Shown here: in pieces, positions 18,435-25,938 of the stretch | Position numbering within the stretch: the first letter of the stretch is position 1 | Layout: each line of letters starts with the position of its first letter | Assembly (NCBI RefSeq): GCF_000359745.1 | Contig: NZ_AQHN01000054.1 | Span: 1 to 64,000 of the forward strand | Reading direction: 5' to 3' | Length of the DNA: 64,000 nt | From: Rhizobium freirei PRF 81 | Lineage (GTDB): Bacteria; Pseudomonadota; Alphaproteobacteria; Rhizobiales; Rhizobiaceae | The notes under the pieces: generated by a model | Seen by the model: only the letters and a program-made list of their open reading frames with translations | What the model was told of the DNA's origin: nothing | The model's database searches: none | Program-made: the position numbers and the translations under genes

Positions 18435-18908
18435 ATGCGGCTGACAGTTTACTCCGACTATGCGTTACGGCTGATGATGTATCTCGGCCTCCGCAAGGGC
18501 GGCAGCTTGTCGACGATCGACGACGTGGCAGCCGCTTACGGCATCTCCAAAGCTCACCTGATGAAGATCACCAACGAACTCGGGAGGAAGGGCCTGATCG
18601 AGACCATACGGGGTCGTCAGGGAGGAATGCGCCTCGCCCGTGAAGCATCGGCGATCAGGGTCGGGGATATTGTCCGAGCCTGCGAGCCGGACTTCGCGCT
18701 GGTCCCCTGCATGGAAGCTGAAGGCGGCAACGCCTGCGTAGTGCTGCCGGCCTGCGTGCTCAAGCGGGCGCTTGCAACCGCAGCTGCAGCTTTTCTCGAA
18801 GTCCTGGACGGCTACACGCTGCAGGATCTGGTCGGGCCAACCGTGGCGCTGCGCCAGCTTCTCGGCATAGAGAACTCTGACGCGGTGCCGAAGACGGTAA
18901 CAAGCTAA
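18435..18908 (+). CDS. nsrR: Rrf2-family NO-sensing repressor NsrR
   Basis: A 157-residue Rrf2 protein. The winged helix is at residues 1-75 (MRLTVYSDYALRLMMYL; ISKAHLMKITNELGRKGLI; GRQGGMRLA). Three cysteines with spacing C-x8-C-x5-C near residues 94-109 (PCMEAEGGNACVVLPAC) match the iron-sulphur ligands of NsrR rather than IscR or RirA spacing. It sits 74 bases downstream of the flavohaemoprotein gene, its classical target. The start at 18435 has GGAGAG upstream. NO damage to its Fe-S cluster would release the operator. Confidence 0.88.
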   Translation: MRLTVYSDYALRLMMYLGLRKGGSLSTIDDVAAAYGISKAHLMKITNELGRKGLIETIRGRQGGMRLAREASAIRVGDIVRACEPDFALVPCMEAEGGNACVVLPACVLKRALATAAAAFLEVLDGYTLQDLVGPTVALRQLLGIENSDAVPKTVTS

Positions 18909-18949
18909 CAGCGGTACTCGTCTATGTCTTCAACTGTCGACGGAGACGT

Positions 18950-19585
18950 TTATCCGATCCTGTTGGTGTTCGATGGAAATGGATTATGCCAGGCGTCGAT
19001 CCGATCAAGTGCCTCGTACCACCGGGACAGATGAGGAAACTGACTGAAATCGAATCCCATGGCGCCGGCATAAGGAAGTGCGGCACCGATTGCGAAATCG
19101 GCCGCGGTTGCCGCAGTTCCAACGGTCCATGTCCGATCGGCGAGATGTTCGTCGATGATCCGGCAGCTCACCAGGAGGCTTGAACGCGCCTCTTCGATAA
19201 TCCGCTCGTCCTCCTGCAGCCCCAGCAGCGGCTTGATCAATCTCTCGAACCATATTGTCGCGCCATGGCGGGTAAAATGGGCGGCGTCCCAGCTCATCCA
19301 GCGTGTAAGGTCGAACCGCCGCGCATCTCCAGGCCAAAAATCCGACCCTGCCCGATCCGACAGGAAGTACATGATCGCGTTGGCTTCCCATAGCCGCAAA
19401 TCGCCGTCGGTTAGAACCGGAACCTTCCCGTTCGGGTTGAGCGCCAGAAAATCGGGCGTTCTCTGCTCGCCACGCGCCAGATCCACGCGAATGAACTCGA
19501 CGTCCAGGCCGAGATAACGGGCTGCCGCGCAGGCCTTTCGCGGATTCAGAGTCTCACAATAATAGAGTTTCATCGGCTGCCCCAT
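18950..19585 (-). CDS. Glutathione S-transferase family protein
   Basis: A GST of about 211 residues. The N-terminal thioredoxin-like half has MKLYYCETLNPRKACAAA, the cis-Pro segment GKVPVL, and the glutathione-binding LWEANAIMYFL (in place of ESxAI). The all-helical half shows TAADFAIGAALPYA. The usual catalytic Ser/Cys position is occupied by the LNPRK segment, as in beta or bacterial GSTs. Two starts are possible, 19585 (MGQPMKLYY) or 19573 (MKLYY). The gene begins 2 bases after the stop of the AHSA1 gene, so it belongs to the ArsR operon. Confidence 0.85.
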   Translation of the reverse strand: MGQPMKLYYCETLNPRKACAAARYLGLDVEFIRVDLARGEQRTPDFLALNPNGKVPVLTDGDLRLWEANAIMYFLSDRAGSDFWPGDARRFDLTRWMSWDAAHFTRHGATIWFERLIKPLLGLQEDERIIEEARSSLLVSCRIIDEHLADRTWTVGTAATAADFAIGAALPYAGAMGFDFSQFPHLSRWYEALDRIDAWHNPFPSNTNRIG

Positions 19586-19586
19586 G

Positions 19587-20066
19587 TCACCGGTCCTTTT
19601 CGATCTGGCGCTCAAGCAGAAGTGCCAATCGCTCGAAGGTCTGCTGCCAGCCACCGGTATGGCCATCGCGCGACGCTTCGCTGCTGAACGGCCCCTGGTG
19701 AAACGTCATTTCCGTCGAACCGCCCAATGCGACCAAGTCGACGGTAACGATCGTCTCGGGGCTTATGCCGCCGTCGCTTTGCTCCCAATGATGGGTGAAG
19801 CGCAGGCGCGATGGCGGGTCGATCTCCAAATAGCGTCCGGCCACCCAATGGTTCTCGCCGTCGGGCGATATGAGGCAAGCGCGGTGAGCACCGCCAACGC
19901 GCAGCTCAAGCTTGTCCGGAACGCACCGGAAGCCTTTCGGCCCCATCCACTCCACCATGATTTCGGGATCGGTCCACGCCTTGAAAATCACTTCGGGCGT
20001 TGCGGCGAACACTCTCACCATCCGGATTTCGCTCGGGACGAGCGTATGTAATTGATCGGAATTCAT
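19587..20066 (-). CDS. AHSA1/SRPBCC-domain protein
   Basis: A 159-residue START/SRPBCC-fold protein. Typical features are RVFAATPEVIFKAWTDPE, the WMGPKGF turn and the C-terminal GHTGGWQQTFERLALLL. Such proteins bind hydrophobic ligands in a helix-grip cavity and are often encoded with an ArsR-type repressor, exactly as here. Start at 20066 follows GGAGGAAACG and overlaps the regulator stop by 4 bases. The longer frame to 20180 lies inside the ArsR gene. Confidence 0.88.
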   Translation of the reverse strand: MNSDQLHTLVPSEIRMVRVFAATPEVIFKAWTDPEIMVEWMGPKGFRCVPDKLELRVGGAHRACLISPDGENHWVAGRYLEIDPPSRLRFTHHWEQSDGGISPETIVTVDLVALGGSTEMTFHQGPFSSEASRDGHTGGWQQTFERLALLLERQIEKDR

Positions 20067-20392
20067 TTTTCGTTTCCTCCTGTCTTCTCGATGTAGGCAT
20101 CCAGGCGATCGAAGCTTTCTCGCCAGAAGTGGCGGTAGTCTTCGAGCCAGTCGGCAATCCCCTTCAATGCAATGGGGCACAGCTCGCGGGGACGTGACTG
20201 CGCCTGCCGCCTCGTGGCGATGAGCCCCGCTTCCTCTAAGACTTTCAAATGTTTGGAAATTGTGGGCTGCGCCAGATCGAATGGATCGGCAAGCTCGGCG
20301 ACGGTGGCGGCGCCCCGGCTCAGCCTGGCGACGATCGCCCGCCGCGTCGGATCGGACAGCGCCGAGAAGATTGCATCAAGATTTTGCTCCAT
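20063..20392 (-). CDS. ArsR-family transcriptional regulator
   Basis: A 109-residue winged-helix repressor: LSDPTRRAIVARLSRG, then LAQPTISKHLKVLEEAGLI as the recognition helix region and a C-terminal FDRLDAYIEK helix. No metal-binding ELCVCDL-type Cys motif is present, so it is the metal-independent subtype found with AHSA1 proteins. It is first in a three-gene operon (ArsR, AHSA1, GST). AGGTG lies upstream of the start, and an unusual 8-bp tandem repeat begins 12 bases upstream of the start codon, where an operator or promoter would be. Confidence 0.9.
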   Translation of the reverse strand: MEQNLDAIFSALSDPTRRAIVARLSRGAATVAELADPFDLAQPTISKHLKVLEEAGLIATRRQAQSRPRELCPIALKGIADWLEDYRHFWRESFDRLDAYIEKTGGNEK

Positions 20393-20404
20393 ATATCACC
20401 TTTT

Positions 20405-20444
20405 AGCTATATAGCTATATAGCTATATAGCTATATAGCAATAT
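20405..20444. repeat. Octanucleotide tandem repeat in the ArsR promoter region
   Basis: Four perfect copies of AGCTATAT (20405-20436) are followed by one imperfect copy (20437-20444). Because AGCTATATAGCT is itself palindromic, the array is a series of overlapping inverted repeats. It lies 12 to 52 bases upstream of the ArsR start codon and probably contains the -10 region, the repressor site, or both. Confidence 0.8.
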
Positions 20445-20788
20445 AATTGAGCGGCCGTCAAGCACTGCGATGCGCCAAATGTGCACTTAGTTTCTCTCCA
20501 CACGGCGTATCTTCGCCACCCTCCCGTTCGTATAGCAATTCGCTACGGGAGTGCTGCGGATCGAAGCTGAGCACTCTGTCCAGATCGGAGAACGCAGTCC
20601 GTCAAACCTCCGACTAAGAGGAAATCGCGCATCAATCGGCACACCATAAAAGCGCACTGAACAATTTGAACAGGACGATTGAGCAATATGCGTATTTTTC
20701 TGTCAAAATTTCTATAATTCTGAAATTTCAACTAACGCTATGCCTACCTACGCTGCCCTCATCAAACTTCCTGAGGGAGCTGAAACAC
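20445..20788. other. Intergenic, no gene seen
   Basis: The stretch between the ArsR promoter repeats and the ornithine-cyclodeaminase-like remnant is A/T-rich around 20680-20740 and holds only short frames without ribosome sites. It presumably contains a promoter for the downstream ctlX operon, but I cannot point to a convincing one. Confidence 0.4.
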
Positions 20789-20899
20789 GTGGTTGATTAT
20801 GTAGGCGGCGGCAATGTCGCTAGATTGGTTCGATCAGTCGGCATGAAGGCACTCTTGCCTGGTCAGACAGCATCCGTGCTGCGACGGAGCGATGTCTGA
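20789..20899 (+). pseudogene. Possible N-terminal remnant of an ornithine cyclodeaminase gene
   Basis: The frame reads VVDYVGGGNVARLVRSVGM and continues KALLPG before degrading into RRSDV and a stop. Ornithine cyclodeaminases begin with a similar 'FVSV-NVA-LVR-VG-..-FL-GL' segment. It ends 3 bases before ctlX, a gene often found next to ornithine cyclodeaminase. I read it as the start of a deleted ocd gene. Short length makes this tentative. Confidence 0.35.
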
Positions 20900-20902
20900 G
20901 CA

Positions 20903-21865
20903 ATGAGCAAGCTTTCCGTACAAGCGCCGAAGTCCGTCGTCATGATCCGGCCGCATCACTTCACGCCGAATCCGATGACCGCCAACGACAACTCGTTCCA
21001 GTCGAATGACGAGAAGCGGGCGGCTGCGGCCATAGCCAGTACCGCCTTCGACGAGGTGACGCGCATGGCCGAGGGGCTGGCCACGGCCGGCGTGACCGTG
21101 CATGTCTTCGAAGACAAGACAGCCGCAACGCCCGACTCCGTCTTTCCGAACAACTGGTTTTCCACGCACTCGGGCGGCCATGTCGCCATCTATCCGATGT
21201 ATTCGGCGAGCCGCCAGTCCGAACGGCGCAGCGACGTTATCGAGATGCTGAAAACAGACTATCGGGTCCAGGATGTCATCGACTATTCGGGCCTCGAGAA
21301 GGATCACGTCTATCTCGAAGGCACCGGCGCCATGGTGCTCGACCATATCGGCCGCGTTGCCTATGCCGTCCGCTCCAACCGCACCAATGAGGTGGCACTG
21401 GAACGATTCTGCACGCATTTCAATTTCGAGCCGATGGTCTTCGACGCGGTCGATCGCAACGGCAAGGCGATCTATCACACGAACGTGCTGATGTGCATCG
21501 GAACCGACTTTGCCCTTCTCGGATCACAGATGATCCCGGATGTCGCCCGCAGACGCGAAATCATCGCACGCCTGGAGGAGACCGGCCGCAAGGTCATCGA
21601 CCTGTCGATCGAGCAGATCGAGAACTTTGCCGGCAACGCCATCGAGCTGGACGGCAAGGACGGCAGGCTGGTTGTACTCTCCGCCAGGGCTTACGCAGCG
21701 CTTGATGCGGCCCAGATCGAAGACATCGAACAGTCGGCAAAATTGCTGCCATTCGACGTCTCGACCATCGAGCTTGCCGGCGGATCGGTCCGCTGCATGC
21801 TCGCCGGCATTCACCTATCGCGGCGCGAGCCGGCAGCCACACAATTGCTTTACGCCGCCGGTTGA
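20903..21865 (+). CDS. ctlX: CtlX-type citrulline utilisation hydrolase (amidinotransferase superfamily)
   Basis: A 320-residue guanidine-modifying-enzyme-fold protein: MIRPHHFTPNPMTANDNSFQ at the start, FPNNWFSTHSGGHVAIYPM and YLEGTGAMVLDH, with the active-site His in YHTNVLMCIG and the nucleophilic Cys at residue 298 (GGSVRCMLAGIHL). This pattern is CtlX, linked to citrulline breakdown to ornithine, rather than arginine deiminase. Its neighbours are a DDAH homologue and an amino-acid ABC importer, so citrulline formed or imported by them would be its substrate. RBS is weak; the start is set by the conserved N-terminus. Confidence 0.8.
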   Translation: MSKLSVQAPKSVVMIRPHHFTPNPMTANDNSFQSNDEKRAAAAIASTAFDEVTRMAEGLATAGVTVHVFEDKTAATPDSVFPNNWFSTHSGGHVAIYPMYSASRQSERRSDVIEMLKTDYRVQDVIDYSGLEKDHVYLEGTGAMVLDHIGRVAYAVRSNRTNEVALERFCTHFNFEPMVFDAVDRNGKAIYHTNVLMCIGTDFALLGSQMIPDVARRREIIARLEETGRKVIDLSIEQIENFAGNAIELDGKDGRLVVLSARAYAALDAAQIEDIEQSAKLLPFDVSTIELAGGSVRCMLAGIHLSRREPAATQLLYAAG

Positions 21866-21906
21866 GCCGGCTAGAGAAGCCCGCACAAAAGTAAAGGTAC
21901 CTGCAA

Positions 21907-22710
21907 ATGTCGCAAGCAAGATCAGTCTATCACTTCAATTCCGTCATCGTCCGCGAGCCTTCGCGCTCCGTCGTCAACGGCCTTCGCGCCGACGACCGGG
22001 GCAACCCGACCTATGAAGGCGTCAAGGCCGAGCACGACGCCTATATCGCCGCTATGCGTGATGCCGGCGTCGAAGTGACGATCCTGCCAGCGCTCGAAGC
22101 ATTCCCGGACTCGATCTTCGTTGAAGATCCCGCGCTTGTCTTTACCGAAGGTGCAATCCTGCTCCGTCCAGGCGCGGTCAGCCGCGTCGGTGAAACGGCC
22201 GAAATTACCCCGACATTGCGCGGCATGTTCGAAACCGTGCTTGACCTGCCGACCCCGGGCTTTGCCGACGGCGGCGACGTGCTGACGACGCCGAAGAGCG
22301 TCATGATCGGTCTTTCCGCACGCACCGACAAGGTCGGCGCTGAAGCCCTTTCCGCCTGCATCGCCAAGCTCGGCCGCAAGGCAGAGATCGTCGCGACCCC
22401 GGAAGGCGTTCTGCACTTCAAGACCGATTGCTCGCTTCTCGACGACGAAAACGTGCTGTCGACCGCCCGCCTCGCCCGCTCCGGCGTTTTCAAGGATTTC
22501 AAGCAGATCATCATTCCGGAAGGCGAAGAGCCTGCTGCGAATGCCCTGCGCGTCAACGACGTCGTCATGGTCGGTTCCGACTTCCCGCGCACGATCGAGA
22601 TGCTCGACAAGCTCGGCTACAAGGTCGTGCCGATGAAGACGACCGAGATCGGAAAGATCGATGCCGGCCTGTCCTGCATGTCGCTGCGCTGGTATCGCAA
22701 CGGCCGATAA
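21907..22710 (+). CDS. Dimethylarginine dimethylaminohydrolase family protein
   Basis: A 267-residue amidinotransferase-superfamily enzyme. DDAH features: SIFVEDPALVF near residue 71, PGFADGGDVL near 117, LHFKTDCSLLDD with the catalytic His, and C257 in GLSCMSLRW at the C-terminus. DDAH hydrolyses methylated arginines to citrulline and methylamines; some bacterial members act on arginine itself. With CtlX next to it, a methylarginine (or arginine) to citrulline to ornithine route is plausible. Start at 21907 has AAAGGTA upstream. It lies 29 bases before the binding-protein gene, in the same operon. Confidence 0.85.
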   Translation: MSQARSVYHFNSVIVREPSRSVVNGLRADDRGNPTYEGVKAEHDAYIAAMRDAGVEVTILPALEAFPDSIFVEDPALVFTEGAILLRPGAVSRVGETAEITPTLRGMFETVLDLPTPGFADGGDVLTTPKSVMIGLSARTDKVGAEALSACIAKLGRKAEIVATPEGVLHFKTDCSLLDDENVLSTARLARSGVFKDFKQIIIPEGEEPAANALRVNDVVMVGSDFPRTIEMLDKLGYKVVPMKTTEIGKIDAGLSCMSLRWYRNGR

Positions 22711-22739
22711 GCAAACTCAAGAACAAACGGGAGAACAGA

Positions 22740-23540
22740 ATGCACAGCTTCAAATCGAAAATCATCGTCGGTGTCGCACTGATACTGTCCGCTGGCCTTG
22801 CTCATGCCGAGGACACCATCCGTCTCGGCATGACGCCCGAGCCCTACATGCCGTTTACGCAGGTCAGTTCCGCCGGCGAATGGGAAGGTCTCGAGGCCGA
22901 TCTTTCCCGCGCCGTGTGCACGAAAATGCAGATCAAGTGCGATATGAAGCAGATGGCCTGGGACGGCCTGATCCCGTCGCTGAACGAAAAGAAGGTCGAC
23001 TTCATCATCGGCGCCTTCTCGATTACCGATGACCGCCGCAAGGTCGTCGATTTCAGCACGCCCTACTACACCGAGGGAACGTCCTTCGTCGGCGCCAAGT
23101 CCGACAGCACGAAGATCACCACGATCGATGCGCCCGACGGCGCAGGCAAGATTCTGGACCCGTCGATCGTATCAGGCAAGATCATTGGCGTGCAGACCTC
23201 CAGCGTCCAGGCCGCCTACGTCGCTAAGTACCTGAAGGGCGCGGAAGCCAAGAGCTACGACACGGCCGACAACTCCGTCGCCGATCTCGTTGCTGGCCGC
23301 GTCGACTATGTTCTTATCCCGGATCTCTACATCCAGACGTTCCTGAAGTCGCCCGCAGGTGCCGACTACGAGGTGAAGCTCGAAGTCCCGAAGAACACCA
23401 CACTTGGCGAAGGCGTAGCCTTTGCCATCCGCAAGGGCGATGTCGACACACTGGCCAAGGTCAACAAGGCCCTTGCAGAACTCGACAAGGACGGCACGAC
23501 GCAGAAGCTCGTCGACAAGTGGATCTTCGACAAGAAGTAA
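22740..23540 (+). CDS. Amino-acid-binding periplasmic protein (SBP_bac_3)
   Basis: A 266-residue secreted protein with a signal peptide (FKSKIIVGVALILSAGLAHA, cleavage near residue 23). The mature part has family 3 features: IRLGMTPEPYMPFTQ, GLEADLSRAVCTKM, FIIGAFSITDDRRKVVDFS and a late AFAIRKGDVDTL. It is similar to lysine/arginine/ornithine and opine-binding proteins. With DDAH and CtlX upstream, a guanidino amino acid such as methylarginine, arginine or citrulline is the likely ligand. Start at 22740 follows GGGAGAAC. Confidence 0.9.
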   Translation: MHSFKSKIIVGVALILSAGLAHAEDTIRLGMTPEPYMPFTQVSSAGEWEGLEADLSRAVCTKMQIKCDMKQMAWDGLIPSLNEKKVDFIIGAFSITDDRRKVVDFSTPYYTEGTSFVGAKSDSTKITTIDAPDGAGKILDPSIVSGKIIGVQTSSVQAAYVAKYLKGAEAKSYDTADNSVADLVAGRVDYVLIPDLYIQTFLKSPAGADYEVKLEVPKNTTLGEGVAFAIRKGDVDTLAKVNKALAELDKDGTTQKLVDKWIFDKK

Positions 23541-23549
23541 TTGCGTGAC

Positions 23550-23577
23550 GCCGGGCGTGGCCTCGACCGCGCCCGGC
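23550..23577 (+). other. Intercistronic stem-loop after the amino-acid-binding gene
   Basis: GCCGGGCGTGG (23550-23560) pairs with CCGCGCCCGGC (23567-23577), an 11-bp stem with one G-U pair and a 6-base loop, 9 bases past the stop. It lies in a 184-base gap before the permease genes and probably tunes expression between binding protein and membrane components. Confidence 0.55.
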
Positions 23578-23724
23578 AGCGCCCCCTCCTGCTCGCGTCG
23601 AGACATCGCTTCCATAGCCTCATCGCAGCTTTAAAGAGCAGGCGGCGCCTGGTTCCGCATATCGGCAACATGAGGCCGTTCGGCTGACCGCCACAGGCGA
23701 GGCCGCATAGAGCAGGTAGAACGC

Positions 23725-24438
23725 ATGGACACATATTGGCACTTGCTCGGCTGGGGGCCGGAAGGCTGGGGCGCAAATTTTGCCTGGGGCTTGCTGATGA
23801 CCCTCCAGGTATCGATCGTCTCCTACATAGTAGCCGTGATTTTCGGCTTCCTGGGAGCGGCCGGCAAGCTCTCGCACCACCGGTCGCTTCGCATCATCGC
23901 CGGAATCTATACGACGGTCGTACGCTCGCTGCCGGAACTGCTGGTCATTCTTCTGCTCTATTTTTCCGTCGCGAGCGGCGCCGAGCGCTTCCTGAAATAT
24001 GCCGGCCTCGTCGACGCTGGGTTTCAGTTCAGCCCCTTCTGGGCGGCCATCATCGCGCTCGCCTTCGTCTCCGGCGCCTTCATGACCGAGGTTCTCCGCT
24101 CCGCCTATCTTGCGGTGCCCCCCGGCCAGATCGAGGCGGCCGTGTCGATCGGTATGCGGCAGCGCAAGATCCTGACCCGCGTCGTCCTTCCGCAAATGAT
24201 GCGCCATGCGGTTCCCGGAATGGGCAATCTCTGGCTGTCCATCACCAAGGAAAGCGCCATCATCTCGGTGCTCGGCTCGTTTAGCGAGTTGCTCTATACC
24301 GGCTACCGCGCGGCCGCCAGCACCAAGCAATACATTCTCTTCTATGGCCTGACGGCCGTGCTCTTCCTGCTTATCACGCTGGTTTCCGTTTTCGTCATCA
24401 GCCGCATCGAAAAGCACCTGAACCGGGGGCACCGCTGA
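23725..24438 (+). CDS. Amino-acid ABC permease (HisQ/OccQ-like)
   Basis: A 237-residue permease of the polar amino-acid (HisMQ) class. Helices are clear from residue 20 on, and the coupling loop reads YLAVPPGQIEAAVSIGM. The segment RSLPELLVILLLYF matches HisQ-type proteins. Its stop overlaps the next permease start by one base. It forms a heterodimer with the following permease. Confidence 0.9.
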   Translation: MDTYWHLLGWGPEGWGANFAWGLLMTLQVSIVSYIVAVIFGFLGAAGKLSHHRSLRIIAGIYTTVVRSLPELLVILLLYFSVASGAERFLKYAGLVDAGFQFSPFWAAIIALAFVSGAFMTEVLRSAYLAVPPGQIEAAVSIGMRQRKILTRVVLPQMMRHAVPGMGNLWLSITKESAIISVLGSFSELLYTGYRAAASTKQYILFYGLTAVLFLLITLVSVFVISRIEKHLNRGHR

Positions 24439-25139
24439 TGGAAACGATCGCCAGCGTCTTTTCCTTCCTGCCCGCCCTCATCAAGGCAATGCCGCTGACG
24501 CTGCTGCTGACGGTCACGGCAGGCATCTTCGGCCTCGTCATCGGCACGCTGACCGCGCTTGCCCGCCTGTCGAAGCACAGGGTGCTGGCCTGGCCCGCCT
24601 TCGCCTTCACCTTCACCTTCCGCGGCACCCCTTTGCTGGTGCAGATCTATCTCATCTATTACGGCCTCGGTCAGGTTCTGCCCGGCACCTGGGTTCGTCA
24701 CAGCTTCCTCTGGCCCTATCTGCGTGACGGCCTTTGGTACGCGATCGCCGCACTCAGCCTGAATCAGGCATCCTATAATGCCGAAGTCATCCGCGGCGCG
24801 ATCCAGGCGATCCCCCGCGGCCAGATCGAGGCGGCTCTTTCTGTGGGCATGAGGCCTTGGACGATCCTTCGTCGCGTCACCCTGCCGCAAGCATTCCGCC
24901 ATTGCATGCCGGTTCTGACGAGCGATCTCATCATCCTTTTGAAGACGACGTCGCTCGCCTCGACGATCACCATTCTTGAGGTGATGGGAACCGCGCGGAT
25001 GCTGCAGCGCCAGTCGCTGCTGATCTTCGAACCGCTGATTGCCGCCGGCATCATCTATTTCGCCGTGGTCTTCATCCTGACCCGGATCATGAACGTCGTC
25101 GAGCTCCGCATGACGCGCTATCGCGCCGCTCGCAAGTGA
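24438..25139 (+). CDS. Amino-acid ABC permease (HisM/OccM-like)
   Basis: A 233-residue second permease. FTFRGTPLLVQIYLIYYGLG and the coupling loop AIPRGQIEAALSVGM are typical of HisM/OccM. It overlaps the preceding gene by one base, and the ATPase follows after 26 bases with its own ribosome site. Confidence 0.9.
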   Translation: METIASVFSFLPALIKAMPLTLLLTVTAGIFGLVIGTLTALARLSKHRVLAWPAFAFTFTFRGTPLLVQIYLIYYGLGQVLPGTWVRHSFLWPYLRDGLWYAIAALSLNQASYNAEVIRGAIQAIPRGQIEAALSVGMRPWTILRRVTLPQAFRHCMPVLTSDLIILLKTTSLASTITILEVMGTARMLQRQSLLIFEPLIAAGIIYFAVVFILTRIMNVVELRMTRYRAARK

Positions 25140-25165
25140 GCTTGAAAGCCTCGGGAGGAATTGAA

Positions 25166-25930
25166 ATGGTCGAGACTGCACTCTCGGTGAAGGACATCCA
25201 CAAGAGCTTCGGCAATGTCGAGGTGTTGAAGGGCATCTCCTTCGAAGCCCGCAAGGGCGATGTGATCTCGCTGATCGGCAGCAGCGGCTCGGGCAAGAGC
25301 ACCCTGCTTCGCTGCATCAACTATCTCGAAACGCCGGACAGGGGCGAAATCTCGGTGGCGGGTGAAGCCATCCGCACGGCTCCGGGGCGGGGCGGCAAGA
25401 TGCATGCGGCCGACCCCCGCCAGCTGGAGCACATTCGCACCCGGCTCGGCATGGTCTTCCAAAGCTTCAATCTCTGGTCCCACCGGACGATCCTCGAAAA
25501 CATCATCGAGGGGCCGATCCATGTTCTCGGCACGTCGCGCAAGGACGCAATCGCCGAAGCCGAGATCTTGATGGAAAAGGTCGGCATTACGCCGAAGCGT
25601 GACCAATATCCGGCGCAGCTCTCCGGCGGGCAGCAGCAGCGCGCGGCAATCGCCCGTGCACTCGCCATGAAGCCGGAAGTGATGCTGTTCGACGAGCCTA
25701 CCTCCGCGCTCGATCCCGAACTCGTCAATGAAGTGCTGCAGGTCATTAAGAAGCTCGCCGAAGAGGGCCGGACCATGGTCATGGTCACCCATGAGATGGC
25801 TTTGGCCCGCGACATATCGAGCGAGGTCATCTTCCTTCACAAGGGACTGGTCGAAGAGCGCGGTGCTCCTGACAACGTCATGAGGAACCCGCAATCCGAA
25901 CGGCTTCGTCAATTTCTCCGGATGGGATGA
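25166..25930 (+). CDS. Amino-acid ABC transporter ATP-binding protein (HisP/OccP-like)
   Basis: A 254-residue ATPase: Walker A GSSGSGKST, the family-typical VFQSFNLWSHRTILENI, signature LSGGQQQRAAIARA, Walker B VMLFDEPTSALDPE and the H-loop VTHEM. The ATG at 25166 has GGGAGGA upstream, so I reject the open frame starting in the permease stop region. It energises the importer formed with the two permeases upstream. Confidence 0.92.
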   Translation: MVETALSVKDIHKSFGNVEVLKGISFEARKGDVISLIGSSGSGKSTLLRCINYLETPDRGEISVAGEAIRTAPGRGGKMHAADPRQLEHIRTRLGMVFQSFNLWSHRTILENIIEGPIHVLGTSRKDAIAEAEILMEKVGITPKRDQYPAQLSGGQQQRAAIARALAMKPEVMLFDEPTSALDPELVNEVLQVIKKLAEEGRTMVMVTHEMALARDISSEVIFLHKGLVEERGAPDNVMRNPQSERLRQFLRMG

Positions 25931-25938
25931 GGACTGAA

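Noticed and set aside
20405..20444. Short-period repeat considered as a CRISPR-like array
   Set aside because: The unit is 8 bp with no spacers; it is a simple tandem repeat in a promoter.
20543..20731. 62-codon minus-strand frame in the ctlX upstream region
   Set aside because: No ribosome site or family resemblance; lies in sequence that looks intergenic.
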